DNA of 64,000 nucleotides from Robertmurraya andreesenii (GTDB taxonomy: Bacteria > Bacillota > Bacilli > Bacillales > Cytobacillaceae). The notes under the pieces are model-generated. The model did not search any database, was not told the origin of the DNA, and saw only the letters and a list, made by a program, of their open reading frames with translations. This document shows, piece after piece, positions 26,755-36,242 of this stretch (the first letter of the stretch is position 1; the number at the start of each line of letters is the position of its first letter). The position numbers and the translations under genes are program-made. The stretch covers positions 93,477-157,476 of the forward strand of contig NZ_JAUSTU010000012.1 in NCBI RefSeq assembly GCF_030813005.1, read 5' to 3'.

Positions 26755-27747
26755 ATGGCTGAAAATCGTCATAATGCTCTAGGTTTGAGCGATCAGGATG
26801 TATTATCAATGTATGAAACGATGCTATTGGCAAGACGCATCGACGAACGGATGTGGCTTTTGAACCGTGCTGGTAAAATTCCTTTTGTCATTTCATGTCA
26901 GGGTCAGGAGGCAGCACAGGTTGGGGCAGCATTTGCTTTAGATAAAGATAAGGACTATGTTCTTCCTTATTATCGGGATATGGGCGTGGTCCTCACCTTT
27001 GGCATGACAGCAAGAGATTTAATGCTTTCAGCCTTTGCGAAGGCAGAGGACCCAAATTCTGGTGGTCGTCAAATGCCAGGGCATTTTGGACAGAAAAAGA
27101 ACCGCATTGTAACAGGCTCATCCCCTGTAACCACTCAGGTTCCCCATGCGGTCGGTGTAGCACTCGGTGGAAAGATGGAAGGGAAGGACTTAGTTGCCTT
27201 TGTCACCTTTGGAGAAGGCTCCTCGAACCAGGGGGACTTCCATGAGGGGGCAAACTTTGCGGGTGTTCATAAACTACCTGTTATTTTCATGTGTGAGAAT
27301 AATAAATATGCGATTTCCGTCCCGATTGAAAAACAGCTAGCCTGTGAGAAGGTATCAGACCGTGCCATTGGATATGGTATGCCGGGAGTGACAGTGGATG
27401 GAAATGATCCCCTTGAGGTTTACAAGGTCGTGAAGGAAGCTGCTGAACGTGGTCGTCGTGGGGAAGGTCCGTCCTTAATTGAGACCATTTCCTATCGTCT
27501 CACTCCGCATTCCTCTGATGACGATGACCGTAGCTACCGTGCACCGGATGAAGTAGCTGAGGCGAAGACGAAGGATCCAATCATCACTTTTGGTGCTTAT
27601 TTGAAGGAAACCGGTGTCATGGATGATACCCTTGAAGCAGCCATTAATGAAAAGGTTATGAAAATAGTAAATGAAGCGACAGATTACGCAGAAAATGCTC
27701 CATATGCTGAACCAGAATATGCGTTGAAGCATGTCTATGCTGAGTAA
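26755..27747 (+). CDS. bkdAA: Branched-chain 2-oxo acid dehydrogenase E1, alpha subunit
   Basis: With BkdAB it decarboxylates the 2-keto acids of Val, Leu and Ile using thiamine diphosphate. The 330 residues contain the thiamine-binding motif (TFGEGSSNQGDFHEGANFAG to ENNKYAIS) and the phosphorylation-loop-like stretch RLTPHSSDDDDRSYR. Ribosome binding site GAGGAGGG. Complete; 12 bases separate it from bkdAB. Confidence 0.97.
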   Translation: MAENRHNALGLSDQDVLSMYETMLLARRIDERMWLLNRAGKIPFVISCQGQEAAQVGAAFALDKDKDYVLPYYRDMGVVLTFGMTARDLMLSAFAKAEDPNSGGRQMPGHFGQKKNRIVTGSSPVTTQVPHAVGVALGGKMEGKDLVAFVTFGEGSSNQGDFHEGANFAGVHKLPVIFMCENNKYAISVPIEKQLACEKVSDRAIGYGMPGVTVDGNDPLEVYKVVKEAAERGRRGEGPSLIETISYRLTPHSSDDDDRSYRAPDEVAEAKTKDPIITFGAYLKETGVMDDTLEAAINEKVMKIVNEATDYAENAPYAEPEYALKHVYAE

Positions 27748-27759
27748 GGGGGAGATGAA

Positions 27760-28743
27760 ATGCCAGTAATTTCTTATATTGATGCCGTGACGATGGCTAT
27801 TCGCGAGGAAATGGAAAGAGATCCGAAGGTTTTCGTTCTTGGTGAGGATGTCGGGAAAAAAGGTGGAGTCTTTAAGGCGACGCAAGGGTTATATGAACAG
27901 TTTGGCGAGGACCGTGTAATGGATACTCCCCTTGCTGAATCGGCAATAGCAGGAGTTGGTATCGGAGCGGCAATGTACGGGATGCGCCCCATTGCCGAAA
28001 TGCAATTTGCAGATTTTATTATGCCTGCTGTCAACCAGATTATTTCGGAGGCTGCGAGAATTCGTTATCGTTCCAACAATGATTGGAATTGTCCCATTGT
28101 CATTCGTGCTCCTTATGGGGGAGGGATTCATGGGGCATTGTATCATTCCCAATCAGTTGAAGCGATTTTTGCCAACCAGCCCGGACTCAAAATTGTCATG
28201 CCTTCCACCCCTTACGATGTGAAGGGACTTCTTAAGGCAGCGATTCGAGATGAGGATCCTGTTCTCTTTTTCGAGCATAAAAGGGCTTATCGTCTGATCA
28301 AGGGTGAGGTTCCAACGGATGATTATGTTCTCCCAATCGGTAAGGCAGACGTCAAATGCGAGGGCGACGATATTACTGTCATTACTTATGGGCTCTGTGT
28401 TCATTTTGCCCTACAGGCTGCGGAAAAATTAGCGAGCGAGGGAATTTCTGCTCATATTCTCGATTTACGGACCATTTATCCTCTTGATAAGGAGGCCATT
28501 ATCGAAGCGGCTTCAAAAACTGGGAAGGTCCTCCTTGTCACAGAGGATAATAAAGAAGGCAGCATTATCAGTGAAGTATCCGCGATTATCGCAGAGAACT
28601 GCCTTTTCGATTTGGATGCACCAATTAAGCGATTAGCAGGTCCGGATGTTCCTGCGATGCCTTACGCACCTACAATGGAGAAATTTTTCATGGTCAATCC
28701 TGAAAAAATTGAGAAAGCGATGCGGGAATTAGCTGAATTCTAG
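27760..28743 (+). CDS. bkdAB: Branched-chain 2-oxo acid dehydrogenase E1, beta subunit
   Basis: Beta half of the E1 heterotetramer. The 327 residues include VFVLGEDVGKKGGVFKAT, the conserved TPLAESAIAGVGIGAAMYG and MQFADFIMPAVNQI, and the C-terminal transketolase domain with DLRTIYPLDKE. Ribosome binding site GGGGGAG. It sits between bkdAA and bkdB as in other bacilli. Confidence 0.97.
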   Translation: MPVISYIDAVTMAIREEMERDPKVFVLGEDVGKKGGVFKATQGLYEQFGEDRVMDTPLAESAIAGVGIGAAMYGMRPIAEMQFADFIMPAVNQIISEAARIRYRSNNDWNCPIVIRAPYGGGIHGALYHSQSVEAIFANQPGLKIVMPSTPYDVKGLLKAAIRDEDPVLFFEHKRAYRLIKGEVPTDDYVLPIGKADVKCEGDDITVITYGLCVHFALQAAEKLASEGISAHILDLRTIYPLDKEAIIEAASKTGKVLLVTEDNKEGSIISEVSAIIAENCLFDLDAPIKRLAGPDVPAMPYAPTMEKFFMVNPEKIEKAMRELAEF

Positions 28744-28777
28744 AATCTAGAGGATTTAACCGTAAGGAGGTTGTCAT

Positions 28778-30043
28778 ATGGCCATTGAGCAAATTAAAAT
28801 GCCACAATTAGGGGAAAGTGTGACAGAAGGCACCATTAGCAAGTGGCTCATTGCTGTTGGAGATAAAGTAAATAAATACGACCCGTTAGCAGAGGTCATG
28901 ACTGATAAAGTGACGGCTGAAATCCCTTCCTCTTTTACAGGAGTGGTAAAGGAGCTAATCGCCGAGGAGGGCGATACCCTTGCAGTCGGACAAATCATTT
29001 GCACGGTTGAAATCGAGAGCAGTGGTGAACCGGTGATAGACTCTGAACCAGCATTAGTGGAAGAAAGTCCATCCGAAGTACCAGCTGCTACAGAGGCAAG
29101 CAATCGAGCTCGTTATTCTCCGGCTGTTCTGAAGCTTTCTCAGGAGCATGGCATTGATTTGAACCTTGTTCAAGGAACAGGTGCAGGTGGACGTATTACG
29201 AGAAAAGATATTCTAAAGCTTGTGGAATCTGGAAATATTCCACAGCCGATACAGAAGATAGATCAACCAAGTAAGGTACAAATCGCTCACGACCCTATGC
29301 CAAATCTAAAGCAAGCGCCTCAACCAAATATTCCAGTCGGTGTAGGTGATACAGAAATTCCAGTCACAGGAATACGGAAGGCGATCGCTGCCAATATGCT
29401 TCGCAGTAAGCATGAAATCCCTCATGCCTGGACGATGGTCGAGGTTGACGTGACCAATCTCGTCAATTATCGCAATTCCGTAAAAGATGATTTCAAAAAT
29501 AAGGAAGGGTTTAATTTAACCTTCTTCGCCTTCTTCGTAAAAGCAGTCGCCCAGGCTCTAAAGGAGTTCCCGCAAATCAATTCCATGTGGGCCGGAGATA
29601 AAATTGTTCAGAAGAAGGACATCAACATTTCGATTGCAGTTGCGACCGATGAGGCCTTGTTTGTTCCTGTGATAAAAGCAGCTGATGAAAAGTCGATAAA
29701 GGGTATTGCTCGGGAAATTACCGAGTATGCTTCTAAGGTGCGAAGTGGAAAGTTAACGAGTGAAGACATGCAAGGAGGAACCTTCACTGTTAACAATACG
29801 GGTTCCTTTGGCTCCATTCAATCAATGGGGATCATCAACTATCCCCAGGCTGCTATTCTTCAGGTGGAATCGATTGTGAAGAGACCGGTCATTATCAATG
29901 ACATGATCGCCGTTCGCGATATGGTTAATCTCTGCCTATCTCTCGATCATCGAGTCCTGGATGGCCTCATTTGTGGAAGATTCCTTCAAAGAGTGAAGGA
30001 AATCCTTGAGCATGTGAGCGAGGAGAATACGCCAATTTATTAA
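28778..30043 (+). CDS. bkdB: Dihydrolipoyl acyltransferase E2 of the branched-chain keto acid complex
   Basis: Core of the complex; transfers branched acyl groups from E1 to CoA. The 421 residues hold a lipoyl domain with EVMTDKVTAEIPSS (the Lys in TDKVT carries lipoate), a peripheral-subunit-binding domain (ARYSPAVLKLSQEHGIDLNL) with flexible linkers, and the catalytic domain ending in LSLDHRVLDGL, whose HRxxDG motif holds the active-site His and Asp. Ribosome binding site AAGGAGG. It is the last enzyme gene of the operon; a dispersed repeat starts at its stop codon. Confidence 0.96.
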   Translation: MAIEQIKMPQLGESVTEGTISKWLIAVGDKVNKYDPLAEVMTDKVTAEIPSSFTGVVKELIAEEGDTLAVGQIICTVEIESSGEPVIDSEPALVEESPSEVPAATEASNRARYSPAVLKLSQEHGIDLNLVQGTGAGGRITRKDILKLVESGNIPQPIQKIDQPSKVQIAHDPMPNLKQAPQPNIPVGVGDTEIPVTGIRKAIAANMLRSKHEIPHAWTMVEVDVTNLVNYRNSVKDDFKNKEGFNLTFFAFFVKAVAQALKEFPQINSMWAGDKIVQKKDINISIAVATDEALFVPVIKAADEKSIKGIAREITEYASKVRSGKLTSEDMQGGTFTVNNTGSFGSIQSMGIINYPQAAILQVESIVKRPVIINDMIAVRDMVNLCLSLDHRVLDGLICGRFLQRVKEILEHVSEENTPIY

Positions 30044-30222
30044 GCTCTTTTCTCAAACATTGTTGCTATTGAACAATCAATAATTAGACAAAACGATGCT
30101 TGATGTAGTCTATCTGTAGAAACAACGGAGAAAAGTGCTGCTCAATCTATGCGTATCGCACGCCTAGTATGAAACGGAATGGCCGGTATTAGGGACATTC
30201 CAACAATCCGTGCGAAAATAGC
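30044..30222 (-). repeat. Dispersed structured repeat, copy A (full length)
   Basis: About 179 bases that match, in reverse complement, the 184 bases at 40749-40932 over the full length with roughly 85 percent identity by eye. The element can fold: the outer part pairs GCTCTTTTCTC...TTGTTGC (from 30044) with AACAACGGAGAAAAGTGCTG (from 30121), and the inner part has CGCACG/CGTGCG (30157-30162 with 30209-30214) enclosing GGAATG/CATTCC (30176-30181 with 30196-30201). It lies between bkdB and its terminator, so it is transcribed. With the terminator it explains most of the 320-base gap before mutA. Confidence 0.85.
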
Positions 30223-30251
30223 CATTTATTAGGAAGAATATGATAGAGGAA

Positions 30252-30277
30252 TCGTCACCCATGGTGGCGGTTTTTTC
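30252..30277 (+). terminator. Terminator of the bkd operon
   Basis: A 7-bp stem CGTCACC / GGTGGCG (one G-T pair) with a 3-base loop and TTTTTT. Confidence 0.8.
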
Positions 30278-30363
30278 TCTTCATTGATAAAATAAAGATA
30301 ATACATATTGTTTGAATCTTAGCACAACTGTTTCTCGTAATCTGGACAGGAGGAGAAGCCTAT

Positions 30364-32193
30364 ATGGATGTCAAGGAAATGCGTGAATACACATTCCCGA
30401 CAAGCACATTGGAGGAATGGCAGAAAAAAAGTGAAGAGTCTCTTAAAGGGAGAAAAATAGAAACACTTGAAAAGCAAACTTATGAAAATATCAAACTAAA
30501 ACCGCTTTATACAAGGGCTGAAGGAACTCCACAAAGCCAATATCCAGCTCAATCTGATTTTAGAAGAGGATTTCAACCACTTGGCTATTTCAAAGAGGAA
30601 TGGAGGGTAGCACAAAAGCTTTCAACCGAAAACGGAACATTAAAAGAAACACTCTCCAAAGCATTTGACAGTGGGCAAACAGCAATTGCATTGGATGTTA
30701 CAACCGCTGTATTATCCCAATTAAAGGAAATGGAAGAGTTTCATGATCAATACCCTTATAGCGTGAATGCAAGGGAGCACCATGAAGAAATGATAAAAGT
30801 AGTAAGTGGCTTTTCAAACGCTGGTTCTGGTACAGGCTTTATAGCCAAAGACCCAATCGCTCTTCTTGCAGAACAGGGGGCTAGTGAAGATATCCTCAAT
30901 GAAAAATATGATTCTTTTCATAACACGGTTAAAAAAGCTAGAGTGAGCCTTCCATATGTTCGAACCATTTTGGTTGACACGATTCCATATCATAATGGTG
31001 GAGCAAACGCCGTTCAAGAGTTAGCCATCGCCCTAAGTACGGCGGTCACTCATATTGAAGAACTTCTTAGTAGAAGAGACCTCTCTATCGAGGAGATTAT
31101 TTCAAAGCTTGTCTTCCAATTTGCGGTTGGTGCAAACTTCTTTATGGAGCTATCAAAGCTTAGAGCTTCTCGAATTCTCTGGAATAAAATAATGGAGGCC
31201 TACGGGATAGCGGAAGAAAAAAGGGAAATGGTCATTGCTGCTTCAACTTCCAGCTACACGAAAACGGTGTATGACCCATATGTGAACATGCTTCGTGCTG
31301 GAAGTGAGGCCTTCGCAGCTGTTCTAGGTGGTGTTCAATATTTGCATGTGAGTCCTTATAATGAGCCAGAAGGAATCACGACGGACTTTTCGGACCGTAT
31401 CGCTCGAAACATCCAGCTGATTTTAAAGGAAGAAGCCCATTTGACGAAAACGGTCGATCCAGCAGGAGGCTCCTGGTACATTGAGCATCTAACAACTGAG
31501 CTTGCGGAAAAGGCATGGGAGCTCTTTCTTTCAATTGATGAAAGAGGTGGCATGATCGAAGCATTGAAGCAGGGCTGGCTGCAGTCAGAAATAGCTGCTG
31601 TACAAGCAAAAAGGAAAGAAGCGATTTCCACAAGGAAGCAAACGATCGTTGGAACTAATCGCTATGCCGATCTCCGTGGGGACCGGCTTGAAATACCTGA
31701 AAAGGTAGATCTTTTCACGGGAGGTTTTATCGAGCCCATTCCACAAAGAAGGCTGGCCGTGGTTTTTGAACAGCTAAGGAAAAAAGCAGATTCATTAACA
31801 AAGCCCTTTGTTGGTTTGATTACACTTGGTGAATTAAGAACCCATAAAGCACGCCTTGATTTCGTCAATGGCTTTCTTGCTCCTGGTGGAATTGAAGGGG
31901 TTGCAAGTGGGGAAGTGAATAGGGCTGAAGAGGCTCTAGCTTTTATGAAAGAGTCGAATTACAGGCATTACTGCCTATGTGGATCTAATGAACAATACGA
32001 GGAATTCGGGTTAGAGATAGCTAAGCAAATCAAAGCAGAGTATCCCGATATTCAGCTTTATCTTGCTGGTTTGCCGACAAACGAGGAAAAATGGCTGCAA
32101 ATCGGGATAAGGGATTTTATCCATTTAAAGAGCAATTGCTATGAAACATTAGCTGCTCTTATCGCTGAAATGGAGGTGGCATCGGATGAGTAA
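30364..32193 (+). CDS. mutA: Methylmalonyl-CoA mutase small subunit
   Basis: Non-catalytic partner of the MutAB heterodimer that interconverts methylmalonyl-CoA and succinyl-CoA. The 609 residues resemble the mutase barrel (for example SRILWNKIMEAYGI and VDPAGGSWYIEHLT) but the C-terminal part lacks the DxHxxG cobalamin-binding motif, as usual for the small subunit. The ATG at 30364 has AGGAGGAG upstream. Its stop overlaps the start of mutB by 8 bases, so the two subunits are translationally coupled. Confidence 0.93.
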   Translation: MDVKEMREYTFPTSTLEEWQKKSEESLKGRKIETLEKQTYENIKLKPLYTRAEGTPQSQYPAQSDFRRGFQPLGYFKEEWRVAQKLSTENGTLKETLSKAFDSGQTAIALDVTTAVLSQLKEMEEFHDQYPYSVNAREHHEEMIKVVSGFSNAGSGTGFIAKDPIALLAEQGASEDILNEKYDSFHNTVKKARVSLPYVRTILVDTIPYHNGGANAVQELAIALSTAVTHIEELLSRRDLSIEEIISKLVFQFAVGANFFMELSKLRASRILWNKIMEAYGIAEEKREMVIAASTSSYTKTVYDPYVNMLRAGSEAFAAVLGGVQYLHVSPYNEPEGITTDFSDRIARNIQLILKEEAHLTKTVDPAGGSWYIEHLTTELAEKAWELFLSIDERGGMIEALKQGWLQSEIAAVQAKRKEAISTRKQTIVGTNRYADLRGDRLEIPEKVDLFTGGFIEPIPQRRLAVVFEQLRKKADSLTKPFVGLITLGELRTHKARLDFVNGFLAPGGIEGVASGEVNRAEEALAFMKESNYRHYCLCGSNEQYEEFGLEIAKQIKAEYPDIQLYLAGLPTNEEKWLQIGIRDFIHLKSNCYETLAALIAEMEVASDE

Positions 32194-34369
32194 GCCAGAT
32201 TTTAAAAGCATTTCACTTTTTTCAGAGGAAAAGGCAGGGAAATCGGATTGGAAGCAAAAGGCTGAACAAGCTATTAATCAGTCGATTGATCAGGTCTTTT
32301 CCGAGACCAATGAGGATATAAAAATAAAGCCTTTATATACTGAAGCGGATCGTGAACAACTGGAGCAGCTTGATCATTTACCAGGATTGCCACCGTACAC
32401 AAGGGGGCCATATCCGACGATGTACGTCAATCGTCCATGGACCGTCCGCCAATACGCTGGCTTTTCAACAGCTGAGGAAAGCAATGCCTTCTATCGCCGC
32501 AATCTAGCGATGGGACAAAAGGGATTATCTGTTGCCTTTGATTTGGCAACACACCGTGGCTATGATTCCGACCACCCTCGTGTTGTCGGTGATGTCGGCA
32601 AAGCCGGAGTTGCCATCGATTCGGTCTTGGATATGAAAACATTGTTTGACGGGATTCCTCTTGATCAAATGTCTGTGTCGATGACGATGAACGGAGCAGT
32701 CCTGCCTGTGCTGGCCTTTTATATTGTGACAGCAGAAGAGCAGGGAGTTTCCCAGGAGAAGCTGTCCGGCACAATTCAAAATGATATTTTGAAGGAATAT
32801 ATGGTACGCAATACGTATATTTATCCACCTGAAATGTCGATGAGAATTATCGCTGATATTTTTGAGTATACGTCGACCTATATGCCGAAATTTAATAGCA
32901 TTAGTATTTCCGGCTATCATATGCAGGAGGCCGGTGCGCCTGCAGATATTGAATTGGCCTACACGCTTGCCGACGGGCTTGAATATGTACGAACAGGGCT
33001 CAAGGCAGGAATTGACGTTGATTCCTTTGCCCCACGATTATCCTTCTTTTGGGCGATTGGAATGAACTACTTTATGGAAGTGGCAAAAATGAGGGCAGCT
33101 CGTATGATTTGGGCCAAAATGATGAAGTCCTTTAATCCGAAAAACCCAAAATCATTGGCATTAAGAACCCATTCGCAAACATCAGGCTGGAGCCTAACAG
33201 AGCAGGATCCATTTAATAATGTTACGCGCACCTTGCTTGAAGCCCATGCAGCTGCAATGGGGCACACACAGTCCCTCCATACGAACGCTTTAGATGAGGC
33301 GATTGCGCTGCCAACCGATTTTTCAGCAAGGATTGCACGAAATACCCAGCTCTTCCTGCAGGAGGAGACGGGGATTACCGATGTGATTGATCCATGGGGT
33401 GGCTCCTACTATGTCGAGGCATTGACTGACGAGCTCGTAAAGCGTGCCTGGGAGCATATAGAAGAAATTGAAGAATTAGGTGGCATGGCTAAGGCGATTG
33501 AAACGGGCTTACCGAAAATGAAAATTGAAGAAGCAGCAGCAAGAAGACAGGCGCAAATTGATTCCGGAAAGGAAACGATCATTGGGGTCAATAAGTATCG
33601 CCTGGAGCATGAAGAGCCACTTGAGATCCTTGATATTGATAATACCGCTGTGCGCCAAAGACAAATTGAAAAGCTCGCTGAATTGAAAGCGAGTCGGGAT
33701 GAGGCAAGGGTGAAGGTAGCACTTGAGGCGATTACGAAGGCTGCGGAGACGGGTGAAGGAAACCTTCTTCAATTATCTGTTGAGGCTGCGAGAGCAAGAG
33801 CAACCTTAGGCGAAATCTCAGAGGCTATTGAAAAGGTTACGAACAGACATAAAGCAGTCATTCGCTCTATTAGCGGTGTCTATAGCTCGGCATTTTCAAA
33901 TGAAGAGGAAATAGCGGAAATTAGGGAGATGACCGAGGAGTTCTTGGCTAATGAAGGGCGGCGTCCAAGGATTCTTATAGCCAAAATGGGTCAGGATGGC
34001 CATGATCGTGGTGCCAAGGTGATTGCGACCGCATTTGCCGATTTAGGCTTTGATGTCGATATCGGACCATTATTTCAAACTCCTGAGGAAACAGCATTGC
34101 AAGCAGTGGAAAATGATGTTCATGTCGTCGGGATCAGTTCCCTAGCTGCGGGTCATAAAACCTTGCTGCCACAGCTTATTGAAGAACTCAAAAAGCTTGG
34201 ACGGGAGGATATTTTGGTCGTCGTCGGTGGAGTCATTCCTGCCCAGGATTATCAGTTCTTATACGAGCATGGTGCTGCCGCTATTTTTGGACCGGGAACG
34301 GTGGTTCCAGTCGCTGCGCAAAAGGTTGTACGTGCCATCTATGAAAGACTAGGCTATGAGGAAATTTGA
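32186..34369 (+). CDS. mutB: Methylmalonyl-CoA mutase large subunit
   Basis: Catalytic, coenzyme B12-dependent subunit. The 727 residues contain the substrate barrel (GPYPTMYVNRPWTVRQYAGF, GLSVAFDLATHRGYDSDHPR) and the C-terminal B12 domain with AKMGQDGHDRGAKVIATAFA, where the DxHxxG motif gives the lower cobalt ligand, followed by GISSLAAGH and VVGGVIPAQD. Complete. Together with the epimerase (37540) and carboxyltransferase (37958) it closes the propionyl-CoA to succinyl-CoA route. Confidence 0.97.
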   Translation: MSKPDFKSISLFSEEKAGKSDWKQKAEQAINQSIDQVFSETNEDIKIKPLYTEADREQLEQLDHLPGLPPYTRGPYPTMYVNRPWTVRQYAGFSTAEESNAFYRRNLAMGQKGLSVAFDLATHRGYDSDHPRVVGDVGKAGVAIDSVLDMKTLFDGIPLDQMSVSMTMNGAVLPVLAFYIVTAEEQGVSQEKLSGTIQNDILKEYMVRNTYIYPPEMSMRIIADIFEYTSTYMPKFNSISISGYHMQEAGAPADIELAYTLADGLEYVRTGLKAGIDVDSFAPRLSFFWAIGMNYFMEVAKMRAARMIWAKMMKSFNPKNPKSLALRTHSQTSGWSLTEQDPFNNVTRTLLEAHAAAMGHTQSLHTNALDEAIALPTDFSARIARNTQLFLQEETGITDVIDPWGGSYYVEALTDELVKRAWEHIEEIEELGGMAKAIETGLPKMKIEEAAARRQAQIDSGKETIIGVNKYRLEHEEPLEILDIDNTAVRQRQIEKLAELKASRDEARVKVALEAITKAAETGEGNLLQLSVEAARARATLGEISEAIEKVTNRHKAVIRSISGVYSSAFSNEEEIAEIREMTEEFLANEGRRPRILIAKMGQDGHDRGAKVIATAFADLGFDVDIGPLFQTPEETALQAVENDVHVVGISSLAAGHKTLLPQLIEELKKLGREDILVVVGGVIPAQDYQFLYEHGAAAIFGPGTVVPVAAQKVVRAIYERLGYEEI

Positions 34370-34370
34370 G

Positions 34371-35405
34371 ATGAAGGATGGAAAACAGCCTGTTCGTTTT
34401 CAAAGAAAACGGGAAAATACACTGTCTGTGGAAGAGCTTTATGAAGGTATTTTGAAGGGCGAACGGACCATTTTGGCACGGGCGATTACTTTGATTGAAA
34501 GCAATGCTGAGCACCATTTTCAAAAAGCACAGGAGCTTTTGACTAAGCTTCTTCCCCACGCTGGAAAAGCACTCAGGATTGGCATTACCGGTGTTCCAGG
34601 GGCTGGGAAAAGTACTTTCATTGAGGCCTTTGGAACCTATCTTTGTGGCCTTGGTTTGAAGGTGGCGGTTCTCGCAGTTGACCCTAGCTCGAGCGTAACG
34701 GGTGGCAGCATTCTTGGTGACAAAACAAGAATGGAGGAGCTTGCTCGAAATCCGAAGGCCTTCATTCGTCCTTCCCCCTCCAGTGGAAAATTAGGTGGGG
34801 TTCATAGGAAAACGAGAGAGACGATGCTAGTTTGTGAGGCTGCTGGTTTTGATGTCATCCTAGTTGAAACCGTTGGGGTTGGGCAAAGCGAGGTCCTTGT
34901 TCGAGAAATGGTTGATTTTTTCATGCTCCTTGTCCTAACGGGTGCCGGAGACGAGCTTCAGGGTATGAAAAAAGGAATTATGGAGCTTGCGGACGGAATT
35001 TTTGTCAATAAAGCGGATGGAGATAATAAACCATTTGCTGAGAAGACAAAGCGGGAATACAACCAAGTGCTCCATTTCTTACAGCCGGCGACAAAGGGCT
35101 GGGAGACGAAGGCTTACACGTGCTCGGCTCTATTTCATGAGGGAATCGACCGTGTCTGGGAAACGGTCAAAGCCTTTGACGAAAATACGAAGCGAACGGG
35201 GATTTTTGAAGAAAGGCGAAGAAAGCAAACGAAGGAATGGATGAGGTCAATGATTTTGGACCAGCTCCAATTCAGCTTTTTTAATCATCCCGCAGTGAAG
35301 GAGCTGCTCCCGAAATTTGAAAATGAAGTAATGGCTGGAAATCGAACCGTCTCTTCAGCGATCGATAGTCTTTTTCAGCATTACTTTCAAGAACAAAATG
35401 AATAA
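34371..35405 (+). CDS. meaB: Methylmalonyl-CoA mutase chaperone GTPase MeaB
   Basis: G3E-family GTPase that guards and reloads the B12 cofactor of the mutase. The 344 residues show the P-loop GITGVPGAGKSTFIEAFG, AVDPSSSVTGGSILGDKTRM, the switch region VILVETVGVGQSEV and the guanine-specificity NKAD. Two starts are possible: ATG at 34356 inside mutB and ATG at 34371 directly after the mutB stop; the latter has GAGG at suitable distance. Old annotations call such proteins ArgK; the mutAB context supports MeaB. Confidence 0.92.
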   Translation: MKDGKQPVRFQRKRENTLSVEELYEGILKGERTILARAITLIESNAEHHFQKAQELLTKLLPHAGKALRIGITGVPGAGKSTFIEAFGTYLCGLGLKVAVLAVDPSSSVTGGSILGDKTRMEELARNPKAFIRPSPSSGKLGGVHRKTRETMLVCEAAGFDVILVETVGVGQSEVLVREMVDFFMLLVLTGAGDELQGMKKGIMELADGIFVNKADGDNKPFAEKTKREYNQVLHFLQPATKGWETKAYTCSALFHEGIDRVWETVKAFDENTKRTGIFEERRRKQTKEWMRSMILDQLQFSFFNHPAVKELLPKFENEVMAGNRTVSSAIDSLFQHYFQEQNE

Positions 35406-35410
35406 AAAAA

Positions 35411-35484
35411 GAGCTACCACGAAAATTTGTGGCAGCTTGAATAGGGGTAAATATGGGATAGTTATTGCTACTCTGTATTTACCC
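35411..35484. terminator. Hairpins after meaB
   Basis: Two stems follow meaB: AGCTACCAC / GTGGCAGCT (35412-35437, one mismatch) and a perfect GGGTAAATA / TATTTACCC (35445-35453 with 35476-35484). Neither has a strong T-run, so termination is likely but not certain. The rest of the gap up to 35658 is AT-rich with nothing else clear. Confidence 0.5.
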
Positions 35485-35658
35485 ACTATATAAAAGGGTA
35501 AACCTATTTTTACAAATCTTCTAATTATTTCGAAGAAAATAATGCGAAGCCTATTCTTTAGGCAGCTTTGCAATCAAGAACATCAATTACTTGTCATAAT
35601 CCCTTACCAATTGTTATTATGTAATAAACTTCAATTACAATAAAGGGAGCGAATATAG

Positions 35659-36096
35659 ATGAACATGGATTTTAATTTATTCATGAATGATGTCGTTCGT
35701 CAGGCTCGACAAGAGATTGTTGCGGCAGGATATAAAGAATTAGCTACGCGTGAAGAAGTGGATGAAGCGTTGAAGCAAGAAGGCACAACGCTTGTGATGG
35801 TGAATTCTGTATGCGGTTGTGCGGGAGGGATTGCTCGTCCAGCTGCAATGCATTCGCTTCATTATGATAAAAGACCGAATCAGCTAGTAACGGTTTTTGC
35901 AGGACAGGATAAGGAAGCAACGGAACAAGCACGTTCCTATTTCACAGGGTATCCACCATCCTCACCATCCTTTGCATTGCTTAAAGATGGAAAGCTTTGT
36001 ACCATGATTGAACGCCATGATATTGAAGGCCATAGCCCAATGGAAGTGGTGCAGAAGCTTCAGGATGCTTTTGAGCAATATTGTGAAGAGATTTAA
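35659..36096 (+). CDS. brxB: Bacilliredoxin BrxB (YqiW type)
   Basis: Thioredoxin-like protein that removes bacillithiol from oxidised protein cysteines. The 145 residues show the bacilliredoxin CGC motif with C52 and C54 (VNSVCGCAGGIARPA) and the conserved PPSSPSFALLKDGK. Start supported by AAAGGGAGCG. Monocistronic, with its own terminator; its position after the bkd region is the one known from Bacillus. Confidence 0.95.
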   Translation: MNMDFNLFMNDVVRQARQEIVAAGYKELATREEVDEALKQEGTTLVMVNSVCGCAGGIARPAAMHSLHYDKRPNQLVTVFAGQDKEATEQARSYFTGYPPSSPSFALLKDGKLCTMIERHDIEGHSPMEVVQKLQDAFEQYCEEI

Positions 36097-36097
36097 G

Positions 36098-36121
36098 CCT
36101 CGGTATCTCCGAGGTTTTTTT
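36098..36121 (+). terminator. Terminator after brxB
   Basis: Stem CCTCGG / CCGAGG with a 5-base loop and seven T. Confidence 0.88.
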
Positions 36122-36157
36122 CATGGAGTAAATTGAAATAATAATTAGTAATACCGA

Positions 36158-36221
36158 TTTTCGCACGGATTGTGATTCAGGAATGTCCTTAATGCCGGCC
36201 ATTCAGTTTCATACTAGGCGT
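36158..36221 (+). repeat. Dispersed repeat, copy C (left half only)
   Basis: About 64 bases that match the left part of copy B (40749-40932) in the same direction, including TTAATGCCGGCCATTC and TTTCATACTAGGCG. The second half is missing. It ends 21 bases before the start codon of the aromatic acid exporter gene and thus forms its 5' leader. Confidence 0.75.
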
Positions 36222-36242
36222 AATAAATACTTGGGGGAGCAT

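Noticed and set aside
36183..36242. Upstream ATG extending yqjA by 20 residues
   Set aside because: The extension lies inside the dispersed repeat copy C and has no ribosome binding site; the ATG at 36243 has a strong one.
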